From Acinetobacter brisouioides (GTDB taxonomy: Bacteria > Pseudomonadota > Gammaproteobacteria > Pseudomonadales > Moraxellaceae), in the NCBI RefSeq assembly GCF_004331075.1, contig NZ_SJNX01000002.1, positions 124,001-188,000 on the forward strand: a stretch of 64,000 bases of DNA. The letters are read 5' to 3'. Below, one piece after another: positions 17,950 through 25,925 of this stretch (the stretch's first letter is position 1; every line of letters starts with the position of its first letter). The notes below the pieces were generated by a model. The model saw only the letters and a program-made list of their open reading frames with translations. It did not search any database and was not told where the DNA came from. The position numbers and the translations under genes were made by a program.

Positions 17950-17979
17950 AAAAAGGATCACATCGGTGATCCTTTTTTT
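17950..17979. terminator. Bidirectional terminator, lipoprotein gene / rhlB
   Basis: Stem AAAAGGATCAC / GTGATCCTTTT with loop ATCG, flanked by A- and T-runs, between convergent genes. Confidence 0.85.
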
Positions 17980-17994
17980 ATAGATTAAGCAAAA

Positions 17995-19146
17995 CTAGCA
18001 ATAACCATCCATACGAGTCAATGGTAATTTTTGCCCAATCGCTTTTTCAATATCCGATAAATAAAATGCATCATCTTCCGACAAGAAACTGATACTCACA
18101 CCTTGAGCACCCGCCCGACCTGTACGCCCAATACGATGCACATAATCGTCAGACTGTTCTGGTAGCGTAAAATTCACAACATGTGATACGCCATCAACAT
18201 GAATCCCACGCCCTGCAACATCCGTCGCAATCATGATGTTATGCTGTCCATTTTTAAATTGGTCGAGCATTTTCAGGCGTTTATCCTGTGCGATTTCACC
18301 TGAAAGCATCACCACTTTATACCCATCTTTTTTCAGATGATCATATAAACGGCGCACCTGATCACGACGATTGGCGAAAATCATGACTTTTTCAATCGGC
18401 TCATGCTGCAAAACTTCCTGCAACAAACGATATTTATCCTGATTTGAAACGACGTAAACACGTTGCTCAACGTCAGCATTGGTTTTCTTTTCTGGTTCAA
18501 TTTCAACGGTTACAGGATCAAATAACCATTGGCGCGCCAAATTCAACACATCATAACTAAATGTTGCAGAGAACATCAAAGTTTGACGCTGCTCTTTGCG
18601 TGGTGAATAGCGCACAATACGTTTGACAGCAGGAATAAAGCCCATATCGAGCAGGCGGTCAGCTTCATCGATCACCAAAAACTCAACCTGATCTAACCAG
18701 ACTTCTTTTTGCTCTGTAAAGTCAATTAAACGTCCTGGTGTTGCCACCAAAATATCGACAAACCCTGCATCAAGCTGTTTCTTTTGTTTATCAAAATCAA
18801 CGCCGCCTAGCAAAGTCACTACATTGAGTGTAGTAAATTTGATTAAATCTTTGGCATCTTGCTCAATTTGCAATGCCAGCTCACGCGTTGGCGCTAGAAT
18901 CAGTGCACGTGGTTCACCACGGTAACGCTGCTCCTGAATTGGATTGTGCAACAAGTCATTAATAATACTGATTAAGAATGCTGCCGTTTTTCCTGTCCCC
19001 GTTTGCGCTCGACCAATCGCATCGTGACCTGCAAGCGTAAACTTTAAAACCTTTTCTTGAATAGGCGTCATGCTGGTAAAGCCCAACGCATCAATCGCCT
19101 GTTTTAACTGAGGATGTAAATTTAAGGTTTCGAAACCAGATGACAT
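17995..19146 (-). CDS. rhlB: ATP-dependent RNA helicase RhlB (DEAD box)
   Basis: 383 residues with the full motif set: Q motif (FTSMTPIQ), motif I AQTGTGKT (47-54), Ia PTRELALQ, Ib TPGRL, motif II DEAD ([13 protein letters not shown]), motif III SAT, and HRIGRTGR near the C-terminus. Length and [15 protein letters not shown] resemble RhlB, the degradosome helicase that unwinds RNA for polynucleotide phosphorylase or RNase E. It lacks the basic tail of RhlE. Convergent with the lipoprotein gene and 100 bases downstream of the cold-shock gene on the same strand. Confidence 0.9.
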   Translation of the reverse strand: MSSGFETLNLHPQLKQAIDALGFTSMTPIQEKVLKFTLAGHDAIGRAQTGTGKTAAFLISIINDLLHNPIQEQRYRGEPRALILAPTRELALQIEQDAKDLIKFTTLNVVTLLGGVDFDKQKKQLDAGFVDILVATPGRLIDFTEQKEVWLDQVEFLVIDEADRLLDMGFIPAVKRIVRYSPRKEQRQTLMFSATFSYDVLNLARQWLFDPVTVEIEPEKKTNADVEQRVYVVSNQDKYRLLQEVLQHEPIEKVMIFANRRDQVRRLYDHLKKDGYKVVMLSGEIAQDKRLKMLDQFKNGQHNIMIATDVAGRGIHVDGVSHVVNFTLPEQSDDYVHRIGRTGRAGAQGVSISFLSEDDAFYLSDIEKAIGQKLPLTRMDGYC

Positions 19147-19194
19147 AAACCTGTTAATCCGTTATACGCGTAAAATAGGTGTTTATTATAAACA

Positions 19195-19225
19195 AAAAAC
19201 GCCCCAAATGTTATGGAGCGTTTTC
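19195..19225 (-). terminator. Imperfect hairpin between the cold-shock gene and rhlB
   Basis: Arms AAAACGCCCC and GGAGCGTTTT pair with one mismatch. On the minus strand the hairpin follows the cold-shock gene and precedes rhlB; T-run on the minus strand. Probably a terminator. Confidence 0.5.
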
Positions 19226-19247
19226 TTCGGCCAAGCCTAAAGAAAAA

Positions 19248-19460
19248 TCAGTCTAATGGCTGAACTTCTTCTGCTTGAAAACCTTTTTGACCTTGTACAA
19301 CGCTGAATTCAACGCGTTGACCGTCACGTAAAGAACGATGACCGTCACCCATGATTGCGCGGAAGTGAACGAATACGTCATCGCCGCTGCTACGTTGAAT
19401 AAAGCCGAAACCTTTAGTGTCGTTGAACCATTTAACTACGCCTTGTTCACGTACTGTCAT
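19248..19460 (-). CDS. Cold-shock protein (CspA family)
   Basis: 70 residues, one cold-shock domain. RNP1 is KGFGFI (16-21) and RNP2 is VFVHF (29-33), the single-stranded RNA binding surface. The N-terminus [20 protein letters not shown] is canonical. GAGGA lies before the start. The upstream 350 bases have no gene and probably hold a long 5' leader, as in cold-inducible csp genes. Which paralogue this is cannot be decided from one copy. Confidence 0.95.
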   Translation of the reverse strand: MTVREQGVVKWFNDTKGFGFIQRSSGDDVFVHFRAIMGDGHRSLRDGQRVEFSVVQGQKGFQAEEVQPLD

Positions 19461-19811
19461 TAGTTAATCCTCTGTGATTAAAAAAAAGGATCACCCGGTG
19501 TTGCAAACAGTAGAGCGACAAGGTTTAAAAATAGTTATTATTTTTAAGCTTGTGATCATTCTGTAAAACTATTAACAAAATCCGGTTATATCCACATTGT
19601 CATAGGTTTCTTAGCAAAAAGCACCCTACATCCAGCCCTGAGATTAGCATGCCTTTACTAGAATTGATACAAAAATTTTTCATAAATATCGTATTTTGTC
19701 ACTTCATTTTTTTTCTTACATTTAGATTGTTTTTTCCAGTGCATTTGGTCTTTTTTAGGCTTAAGCTTTTTGTTACTATTTAGGGCTTTATTGAGTTTAG
19801 AATCCAGTTTT
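19461..19811. other. Divergent region: cold-shock leader and TusA-like promoter
   Basis: About 350 bases with no gene. On the minus strand, directly upstream of the cold-shock start, a GTGAT / ATCAC pair encloses an eight-T run just before the ribosome site (19468-19494), which could mask translation at some temperatures; this is inference. The right half is T-rich on the plus strand and must carry the TusA-like promoter. Confidence 0.45.
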
Positions 19812-20045
19812 ATGACCGATCCTAATGCTACTTTCATTGAAATTGATGCGATAGGAAAACCATGCCCTATGCCATTATTGATGTTGAAACGCGCAATAAA
19901 GTCTGCACCAGCTCAACAAAAATTCTGCTTAAAAGCCTCTGACCCCAATAGTGAAATTGATATTTTACGCTATTGCCAATTACAGAAGCGACAATGCCAG
20001 ATGATCAAGGTTTCAGAACACGAATTACATTACATTATTGAATAA
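19812..20045 (+). CDS. TusA-like sulfurtransferase
   Basis: 77 residues. The CPMP motif (Cys18, DAIGKPCPMPLLMLKRAI) is the persulfide-carrying cysteine site of the TusA/SirA/YedF family, and the final betas (MIKVSEHELHYIIE) fit. TusA relays sulfur from IscS to TusBCD for 2-thiouridine in tRNA wobble positions; other members serve molybdenum cofactor or selenium pathways. Two extra cysteines (KFCLKA, RYCQLQKRQCQ) are unusual for TusA. The start is the internal ATG; an upstream start would add a hydrophobic 14-residue stretch with no ribosome site. Confidence 0.82.
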   Translation: MTDPNATFIEIDAIGKPCPMPLLMLKRAIKSAPAQQKFCLKASDPNSEIDILRYCQLQKRQCQMIKVSEHELHYIIE

Positions 20046-20185
20046 TAATGAATAATTTGTGTAAAAAATGAAAAACACTGGCATAAAAATTTACATTTTT
20101 CTACCCTTTCTACCTTAATTGTGCGCGTAAAGCAGATTAAGATGAACACATTGGTCTTTACTAGATATCCTTATAAGGAGTTTTC

Positions 20186-21055
20186 ATGACTGACAGCAGC
20201 AATCAATTGATGCCCCTGTCATTGTCTGCACCAGGTGTAAACTTGGGTGCATACATCAGTACTGTCAATCAGATTCCTATTTTGACTGCCGAACAAGAAA
20301 AAGAGTTGGCAGAACGCTACTATTATGACCAAGATCTTGATGCAGCAAAAATGCTAGTGATGTCGCATTTGCGTTTTGTAGTCCATATTGCACGTACTTA
20401 TGCAGGCTATGGTTTACCGCAAGGCGACCTGATTCAAGAAGGTAACCTTGGTTTAATGAAAGCTGTAAAACGTTTTGATCCGAATATGGGTGTGCGCTTG
20501 GTGTCTTTTGCAGTGCACTGGATCAAGGCTGAAATTCACGAATATGTGATTCGGAACTGGCGCATTGTGAAAATTGCGACCACCAAAGCGCAACGTAAAT
20601 TATTCTTTAATTTACGTAGCTTAAAAAAATCCAGCAAAAAACTAACCCTTAAAGAAGCTCAAGCAATTGCTGATGACTTAAATGTCACACCAGAGCAAGT
20701 GCTAGAAATGGAAGGTCGTTTAACCGCTTATGACGCGGCTTTTGAAACGCAAAATGATGACGACGACGAAGGTTCAACTCACATTGCGCCTGCTTTGTAT
20801 CTGGAAGATAGTCGTTACGACCCTGCGCGTTTGGTTGAAAATGAAGACTACGAAGAGCAAAGCACATCCGCACTACATGATGCCATGAATCAGCTGGATG
20901 ACCGTTCTCGTAATATTTTACAGCGTCGCTGGCTGGATGATGATAAATCAACTTTACATGAGCTAGCTGCTGAATATAACGTATCCGCAGAACGTATTCG
21001 TCAGCTTGAAAAAAACGCCATGGAAAAAATCAAAGTTGCCATGTCATCAAACTAG
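20186..21055 (+). CDS. rpoH: RNA polymerase heat-shock sigma factor RpoH (sigma-32)
   Basis: 289 residues with region 2 ([37 protein letters not shown]), the RpoH box [13 protein letters not shown] and region 4 with a helix-turn-helix ([27 protein letters not shown]). It directs RNA polymerase to heat-shock promoters. An AAGGAG ribosome site gives efficient translation. The start codon region may fold as an RNA thermometer as in E. coli, but I did not verify a fold. It is followed by a good terminator. The usual ftsYEX neighbours are absent. Confidence 0.98.
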   Translation: MTDSSNQLMPLSLSAPGVNLGAYISTVNQIPILTAEQEKELAERYYYDQDLDAAKMLVMSHLRFVVHIARTYAGYGLPQGDLIQEGNLGLMKAVKRFDPNMGVRLVSFAVHWIKAEIHEYVIRNWRIVKIATTKAQRKLFFNLRSLKKSSKKLTLKEAQAIADDLNVTPEQVLEMEGRLTAYDAAFETQNDDDDEGSTHIAPALYLEDSRYDPARLVENEDYEEQSTSALHDAMNQLDDRSRNILQRRWLDDDKSTLHELAAEYNVSAERIRQLEKNAMEKIKVAMSSN

Positions 21056-21083
21056 CTTTTTTAAAGTAAAAACCTTATTAATC

Positions 21084-21107
21084 AGGCTGATTCATCAGCC
21101 TTTTTTA
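21084..21107 (+). terminator. Terminator downstream of rpoH
   Basis: Stem AGGCTGAT / ATCAGCCT with a two-base loop core, then TTTTTT. Confidence 0.8.
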
Positions 21108-21190
21108 TTGCCTGAGTTTTGGACAAATAATCGTAACCCACCTAAAAATCTATGTTATGGTATAGCGCAAAATCATGACGGAATAGCACA

Positions 21191-21556
21191 ATGTGGCTTG
21201 CAATCTCTGCATTGAATCTTGCGATCGCAGTTCTACTCGGTGCTTTTGGTGCACATGGCTTAAAAGCTCGAGCAACCATTGACCAACTCTCTTGGTGGCA
21301 TACTGCAACGGATTATTTTTTCTATCATGCTCTAGGTTTGCTGGCACTGGCTATTTTGGCAAAAGTGTCGCCGCAGTTTCCGATCAAACTGAGCTTTGTG
21401 TGCATCCAGATAGGGATTATATTCTTCTGTGGTTCGTTATATGTCATGGGTTTAGGTCTGCCACGTATTTTAGGGGCAATTACTCCAATTGGTGGAACCT
21501 TCATGATTATTGGATGGTCAGTCTTGGCATGGAATGCCATGAAATTTGCAAAATGA
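21191..21556 (+). CDS. DUF423 family membrane protein
   Basis: 121 residues with four membrane helices and the family start LNLAIAVLLGAFGAHGLK, then WWHTATDYFFYHALGLLALAI and a final AITPIGGTFMIIGWSVLAWNA. DUF423 (YgdD-like) proteins are small inner-membrane proteins of unknown function. It starts the short operon with thiS (7 bases later) and thiG, which is only a genomic association. Confidence 0.9.
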   Translation: MWLAISALNLAIAVLLGAFGAHGLKARATIDQLSWWHTATDYFFYHALGLLALAILAKVSPQFPIKLSFVCIQIGIIFFCGSLYVMGLGLPRILGAITPIGGTFMIIGWSVLAWNAMKFAK

Positions 21557-21563
21557 GGACAGC

Positions 21564-21761
21564 ATGCAAATCTTTTTAAATGGCGTTGCAACTGAAACGT
21601 CCTGTGAAAATCTACTAGCATTGGTTCAATCTCTCACTTTAGAGAATAAACGCTTTGCAGTTGAACTCAATGAAATGATTGTGCCGAAATCAAAATTAGA
21701 GCAAACCCAAATTCAAGCACAAGACCATATTGAAATTATTCATGCCGTTGGTGGTGGTTAA
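21564..21761 (+). CDS. thiS: Sulfur carrier protein ThiS
   Basis: 65 residues, ubiquitin-like beta-grasp, ending in the obligatory Gly-Gly (HAVGGG). Its C-terminus is adenylated by ThiF and thiocarboxylated to give the thiazole sulfur in thiamine synthesis. The ATG at 21564 has GAGGA five bases upstream; an earlier ATG lacks this. It directly precedes thiG. Confidence 0.95.
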   Translation: MQIFLNGVATETSCENLLALVQSLTLENKRFAVELNEMIVPKSKLEQTQIQAQDHIEIIHAVGGG

Positions 21762-21773
21762 TAGGACATAATT

Positions 21774-22574
21774 ATGCAAGATGCTCAATTTAAGGATTCT
21801 CCTTTAATTATTGGTTCACGTACTTTTCAGTCACGTTTATTGGTTGGCACAGGAAAGTATAAAGATCTTCATGAAACCGATTTGGCAATTCAAGCCAGTG
21901 GTGCAGAAATTGTCACGGTTGCGATTCGTCGTGTGAATATCGGTCAACATCCAGACCAACCGAATTTGCTTTCTGTGATTCCACCTGAGAAATACACGAT
22001 TTTGCCGAATACCGCAGGTTGTTTCGATGCAAATAGTGCAGTCAGAACCTGTATGCTGGCACGTGAACTGCTCGACGGACACAACTTGGTTAAACTTGAA
22101 GTGTTGGGCGATGAGAAAACCTTATACCCAAATATCATGGAAACATTAAAAGCCGCACGCACTTTGATCGATGATGGCTTTGAAATCATGGTTTACACTT
22201 CAGATGACCCAATTGTAGCGCAAGAACTTGAAAGCATGGGCTGTGTCGCGATTATGCCACTAGGCAGTTTGATTGGTTCAGGTTTAGGGATTCTAAACCC
22301 ACATACCATTTCAATTATTAAAGAAAATGCCAAAGTTCCAGTATTGGTCGATGCAGGTGTAGGTACTGCCAGCGATGCAGCGATTGCAATGGAATTGGGC
22401 TGCGATGGCGTGCTCATGAACACTGCGATTGCCAATGCACAACACCCGATTTTAATGGCATCTGCCATGAAAAAAGCAGTTGAAGCAGGTCGTGAAGCGT
22501 TCTTGGCTGGACGCATGCCATGCAAACGCATGGCAAATGCAAGCTCACCCGAAACAGGTTATTTCTTTAAATAA
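21774..22574 (+). CDS. thiG: Thiazole synthase ThiG
   Basis: 266 residues, TIM barrel. The segment [12 protein letters not shown] carries the catalytic lysine, and [44 protein letters not shown] are the phosphate-binding and barrel signatures. It joins deoxyxylulose phosphate, dehydroglycine and ThiS thiocarboxylate into the thiazole. Only thiS and thiG are here; thiF, thiH/thiO and thiC must be elsewhere. No TPP riboswitch fits in the short space upstream of the operon. Confidence 0.97.
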   Translation: MQDAQFKDSPLIIGSRTFQSRLLVGTGKYKDLHETDLAIQASGAEIVTVAIRRVNIGQHPDQPNLLSVIPPEKYTILPNTAGCFDANSAVRTCMLARELLDGHNLVKLEVLGDEKTLYPNIMETLKAARTLIDDGFEIMVYTSDDPIVAQELESMGCVAIMPLGSLIGSGLGILNPHTISIIKENAKVPVLVDAGVGTASDAAIAMELGCDGVLMNTAIANAQHPILMASAMKKAVEAGREAFLAGRMPCKRMANASSPETGYFFK

Positions 22575-22589
22575 CTAAATCGGTGCATG

Positions 22590-22619
22590 AAAAAAGCCAA
22601 GTTCAACTTGGCTTTTTTT
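22590..22619. terminator. Bidirectional terminator, thiG / DUF6231 gene
   Basis: Stem AAAAAGCCAAGTT / AACTTGGCTTTTT with A- and T-runs; convergent genes. Confidence 0.87.
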
Positions 22620-22620
22620 A

Positions 22621-23091
22621 TTACCAACGGAATTTGTCCCAGTTTTCTGGGTTCGCCCAAAACTTAGAGTTGAACCAGTCAGGAACATGCTTGTAAGTCA
22701 AAATATTAAATTGCCATAAGCTAACATTCCCCTGCTGCTGAGCTTTATCAAGCATTTGGGTTAAGCCTAAAGCACGCATCAGTTTGACATCTTGGCTTTG
22801 ACACACAACCACCAAGCGCTTTGCCATGAGGTCACGCAACTTGACCAAAAGCTGTGACTTTTCAGGTTCGCCTAAATTTTGCATTTCTGGTGTATCCAGC
22901 AAAATAAAACCTAAATCGTAGCGGCGAGTAAATGGCAGACTTAAAAAATCAGATACGTTAAAATATTGCCAGTCAATTGAGTGTTGTAAGCCGTGTTGGC
23001 AAAGATCCTGTCCAATACATAATGCAGTTTCAATCGGCTGCTCCTGACATAAATCGTCTAGCATTGAAGTGATGACATTTTGTTCAGCCAT
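22621..23091 (-). CDS. DUF6231-like protein
   Basis: 156 residues, soluble, with a Rossmann-like beta-alpha pattern (IETALCIGQDLCQHG, YDLGFILLDTPEMQNL, AKRLVVVCQSQD) and a C-terminal WANPENWDKFRW. I believe it belongs to DUF6231, found beside DUF2797 in Pseudomonas and Acinetobacter; its function is unknown, and a methyltransferase-like fold without its SAM motif is possible. The ATG at 23091 has AAGGTG six bases upstream. It starts only 36 bases from the divergent DUF2797 gene. Confidence 0.65.
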   Translation of the reverse strand: MAEQNVITSMLDDLCQEQPIETALCIGQDLCQHGLQHSIDWQYFNVSDFLSLPFTRRYDLGFILLDTPEMQNLGEPEKSQLLVKLRDLMAKRLVVVCQSQDVKLMRALGLTQMLDKAQQQGNVSLWQFNILTYKHVPDWFNSKFWANPENWDKFRW

Positions 23092-23127
23092 AAACTGCAC
23101 CTTTATCTGAGTTAGAGAGAAATTGAT

Positions 23128-23997
23128 ATGGAATTACAAGGCATTTGTCACAAAATGCATGCCGACTTAGCCAACCATAGTGTAACCGAACAGAACACTC
23201 AAAAAGCGCATGTTGAATACAGCTTTATTCTAGACCAATCTCAGATCAATTTACCCTTTACTTTAGGCCAAGAGCTTGAAATTGAATGGACTGGGCAAAT
23301 TTTTTGTGTGTCTTGTGGTGCAAAAACTCCAAAATCCTACTCACAAGGTCATTGTTTTAAATGTTTTAAAACTAAAGCATCCTGTGACATGTGCATCATG
23401 AAGCCTGAAACTTGCCATTATCATCTCGGCACTTGTCGTGAAGATGAATTTGCGAAAAATGTCTGTTTTCAGCCGCATATTGTATATTTAGCCAATTCAA
23501 GTGCTTTAAAAGTCGGAATTACCCGTATTAGCCAAATGCCAACGCGCTGGCTCGATCAAGGAGCAACTCAGGCTTTACCGATTATGCAAGTCGGTTCACG
23601 ACGTTTGTCAGGGCAACTTGAAATTATGTTTGGTGAGCAAGTGGCTGATAAAACCGACTGGCGTAAACTACTTAAAGGCGAAGCTGAACCGCTAGATTTA
23701 GTTGAGGTTCGCGAGCAACTGGTTGAAGAGTTTGCACCCAAAATTCAACGCATTCGTGATGAATTTAGCCAAAACTTACAATTTGATGAAGGTATTCAAC
23801 TGCTTGAAAAAGAGCAAATGCGCGAATTTGTTTACCCTGTCGAGCAGTATCCCGAAAAAATCAAATCGCATAATCTCGACAAAACACCCACAATTCGCGG
23901 TGTGTTACAAGGCATCAAAGGTCAATACCTGATTTTAGATACGGGCGTGATTAACATTCGTAAATATACAGGCTACGAAATTATTATTCGAACTTAA
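23128..23997 (+). CDS. DUF2797 zinc-ribbon protein
   Basis: 289 residues. A cysteine cluster, CVSC (60-63), HCFKC (75-79), CDMC (86-89), Cys96 and Cys103, should bind zinc. The second half includes IVYLANSSALKVGITR and LPIMQVGSRRLSGQLE, resembling a GIY-YIG-like beta-hairpin; this resemblance is only suggestive. DUF2797 proteins have no established role. GAGAG precedes the start. It converges on lpxB and ends in a terminator. Confidence 0.8.
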   Translation: MELQGICHKMHADLANHSVTEQNTQKAHVEYSFILDQSQINLPFTLGQELEIEWTGQIFCVSCGAKTPKSYSQGHCFKCFKTKASCDMCIMKPETCHYHLGTCREDEFAKNVCFQPHIVYLANSSALKVGITRISQMPTRWLDQGATQALPIMQVGSRRLSGQLEIMFGEQVADKTDWRKLLKGEAEPLDLVEVREQLVEEFAPKIQRIRDEFSQNLQFDEGIQLLEKEQMREFVYPVEQYPEKIKSHNLDKTPTIRGVLQGIKGQYLILDTGVINIRKYTGYEIIIRT

Positions 23998-24014
23998 CAA
24001 TTAAAATCATAAAA

Positions 24015-24037
24015 ATAGGCAGGATTTTCCTGCCTAT
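24015..24037. terminator. Hairpin between DUF2797 gene and lpxB
   Basis: Stem ATAGGCAGGA / TCCTGCCTAT with loop TTT, preceded by an A-run. The plus-strand T-run is broken, so it fits lpxB (minus strand) best. Confidence 0.6.
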
Positions 24038-24046
24038 GCTTTAACT

Positions 24047-25225
24047 TTAACGCACTGCCAATAACTGCAAAATCGCATGTACAGGATCTTCAGTATCCCC
24101 TGAAATCAGTTGCTTATGCATACTTAAATGCTGCATGGCTTGTATTTGTGCCACTTCAACATTCATCAATTTTTCAATTTCGGCTGCCAGCGTTTCAGGA
24201 GTTGCCTGATCCTGCACCAATTCCTGGATGACTTTTTTTCCTGCAATAATATTGGGCAAAGAAAAATACGGAATCTTAATCATGAATTTCATGATGCGAT
24301 ACGTTAGCCAATGCAGCTTATAAAATGTCACCATTGGGCGGTGCAATAACATCGCTTCAAGTGTGGCGGTTCCCGAAGCCAAGGCCACAATATTACTAGC
24401 CCCCATGACCAAACGCCCAATTTTTGATTCCGTGTGCTGATTGTCGAGAACATGAATCTTGGCGCGGACAGTGTCAGGATAACTTGCCAAAATGTGCTGA
24501 ATTTGTTCCAAACGCTGAGCATTAATCGCAGGAACTAAGTATTCATAATCGGGGTATTTAGCTTGCAAAATCTGTGCTGCACCAAAAATAAGTGGTGCAA
24601 GGCGCTCTACTTCTCCACGGCGACTCCCTGGCAGCAAGGCAATATATTTGGCTTGTTCAGGAAGATTAAGTGCTTGCTGAGCTTGCTGAATTGGGTTACT
24701 GAGTGGTAACTGTTTAGCAAGCGGGTGTCCCACAAAAATTGCAGGAACTTGATACTGTTGATAAAAGACTTTTTCGAATGGAAATAAACACATGACCAAA
24801 TCAATATTTTGCTTAATACCAAATACACGCTTTTGTCGCCATGCCCATACAGAAGGGCTGACATATTGCACAGTTTTAATCGGAAGCTGTTTTTGTTTTA
24901 GGCGCTTAGACAAACGTAAATTAAAATCTGGGGCATCAATTCCAATAAAAATATCCACGGGATTGTTTTGCCAACGTTCAACCAAACCATCACGTACAGC
25001 AAATAATTGTTTTAGTTCTTTTAAGACTTCGACCAAACCCATGACCGCAAGGCTGTCCATCGGATAAAAACTCTGAAAGCCCTCAGCAATCATTTGTGGA
25101 CCCCCAATACCCTCAAATTCGGCATCAACACCCTGCTCTTTGAAACAACGCATTAATTCAGCTCCAAGTGTATCCCCTGAAACCTCACCAACTACAATGC
25201 CGATTCTCAATTTACGTTTTTGCAA
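24047..25225 (-). CDS. lpxB: Lipid-A-disaccharide synthase
   Basis: 392 residues with IGIVVGEVSGDTLGAEL, FIGIDAPDFNLRLSKRLK, PSVWAWRQKRV, LLPGSRRGEVERL and the sugar-nucleotide segment ALASGTATLEAML. It joins UDP-2,3-diacylglucosamine and 2,3-diacylglucosamine-1-phosphate in lipid A synthesis at the inner membrane. The only start with a ribosome site (AAGGA) is a TTG; no ATG fits. It lies next to a remnant of a receptor gene and is not with lpxA/fabZ here. Confidence 0.95.
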   Translation of the reverse strand: MQKRKLRIGIVVGEVSGDTLGAELMRCFKEQGVDAEFEGIGGPQMIAEGFQSFYPMDSLAVMGLVEVLKELKQLFAVRDGLVERWQNNPVDIFIGIDAPDFNLRLSKRLKQKQLPIKTVQYVSPSVWAWRQKRVFGIKQNIDLVMCLFPFEKVFYQQYQVPAIFVGHPLAKQLPLSNPIQQAQQALNLPEQAKYIALLPGSRRGEVERLAPLIFGAAQILQAKYPDYEYLVPAINAQRLEQIQHILASYPDTVRAKIHVLDNQHTESKIGRLVMGASNIVALASGTATLEAMLLHRPMVTFYKLHWLTYRIMKFMIKIPYFSLPNIIAGKKVIQELVQDQATPETLAAEIEKLMNVEVAQIQAMQHLSMHKQLISGDTEDPVHAILQLLAVR

Positions 25226-25335
25226 GAATGCTTTCCTTTTGGGTGTGTCATCGACAATATTATAAAAGATTTCTAGACGTTACTTCATGCTTGGTTTGAA
25301 TATAAAACACTTGTTCTATGGTTATATTCCTCCAG

Positions 25336-25775
25336 ATCACTTTCAATCATAATTTTGGCGCAAACTATACTCAAAATCGACAACAGCAAATCTAGTCCCA
25401 AAATATCGAAACTGACATCAACTCGCATCAGTATAACCTAACACGAACTTTCCATATTTTAACCATGTATACCACTCCACAATTACCAAAACTTAAAGTC
25501 GGAGCAAGCGTGCAGTGGCAAGAAAAATTAGCAATCCGATTACCAACAATGATTATGGCACGATTAAACAAGGTGCTTATGCTCTGCCGAACTTGATAGC
25601 AAGTTATAAGCTAAATGATCATGCCAGCTTCCAGTTCAATGGCAACAATCCAACAAACAAAAAGTACCTGGCAGGCCTATATCAAAGGCAAGGTTACTAC
25701 GTCCCACCTGCCAATTTACGGGTGCAGTCAAGTTTAAATACCGACTCTTTTAGTCTGATTTTACCAGCATTTTAA
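25336..25775 (+). pseudogene. TonB-dependent siderophore receptor, decayed 3' fragment
   Basis: A continuous reading gives beta-barrel-like sequence ending in a phenylalanine (PAF): ITFNHNFGANYTQNRQQQI, a stop (25393), then IETDINSHQYNLTRTFHIL, VGASVQW, a -1 type shift in the A-run 25523-25527, then NDYGTIKQGAYALPNLIASYKL and NNPTNKKYLAGLYQ. This is the C-terminal barrel and plug-less end of a FhuE-like receptor. The N-terminal two-thirds are missing, so it is a 5'-truncated remnant with one stop and one frameshift. There is no ribosome site. It is presumably not expressed as a working protein. Confidence 0.75.
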
Positions 25776-25876
25776 ACCCAATCAAAATGATTGGTTTTTA
25801 ATTATTTTTAATTAAAAAACAATTAATTAAAAAAAAATTTTTGTTTTATACAATCTAATGCTTGACGAAAAATCCA

Positions 25877-25905
25877 TATAAGATGTATTTTAAATACATC
25901 TTATA
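25877..25905 (+). promoter_or_regulatory. NsrR-type operator upstream of hmp
   Basis: A perfect 29-base inverted repeat: arm TATAAGATGTATTT, one central T, then its exact complement. Its core matches the 11-1-11 NsrR pattern AAGATGYATTT. NsrR is an Fe-S repressor that is released by nitric oxide; control of hmp is its best-known role. It ends 20 bases before the hmp start. NsrR itself is not in the window. Confidence 0.78.
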
Positions 25906-25925
25906 AAAACGTCCGAGCATTCGTT

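Noticed and set aside
21110-21190. A TPP riboswitch before the thiS-thiG operon.
   Set aside because: The gap before the DUF423 gene is too short and lacks the conserved CUGAGA and ACCUGA core sequences.
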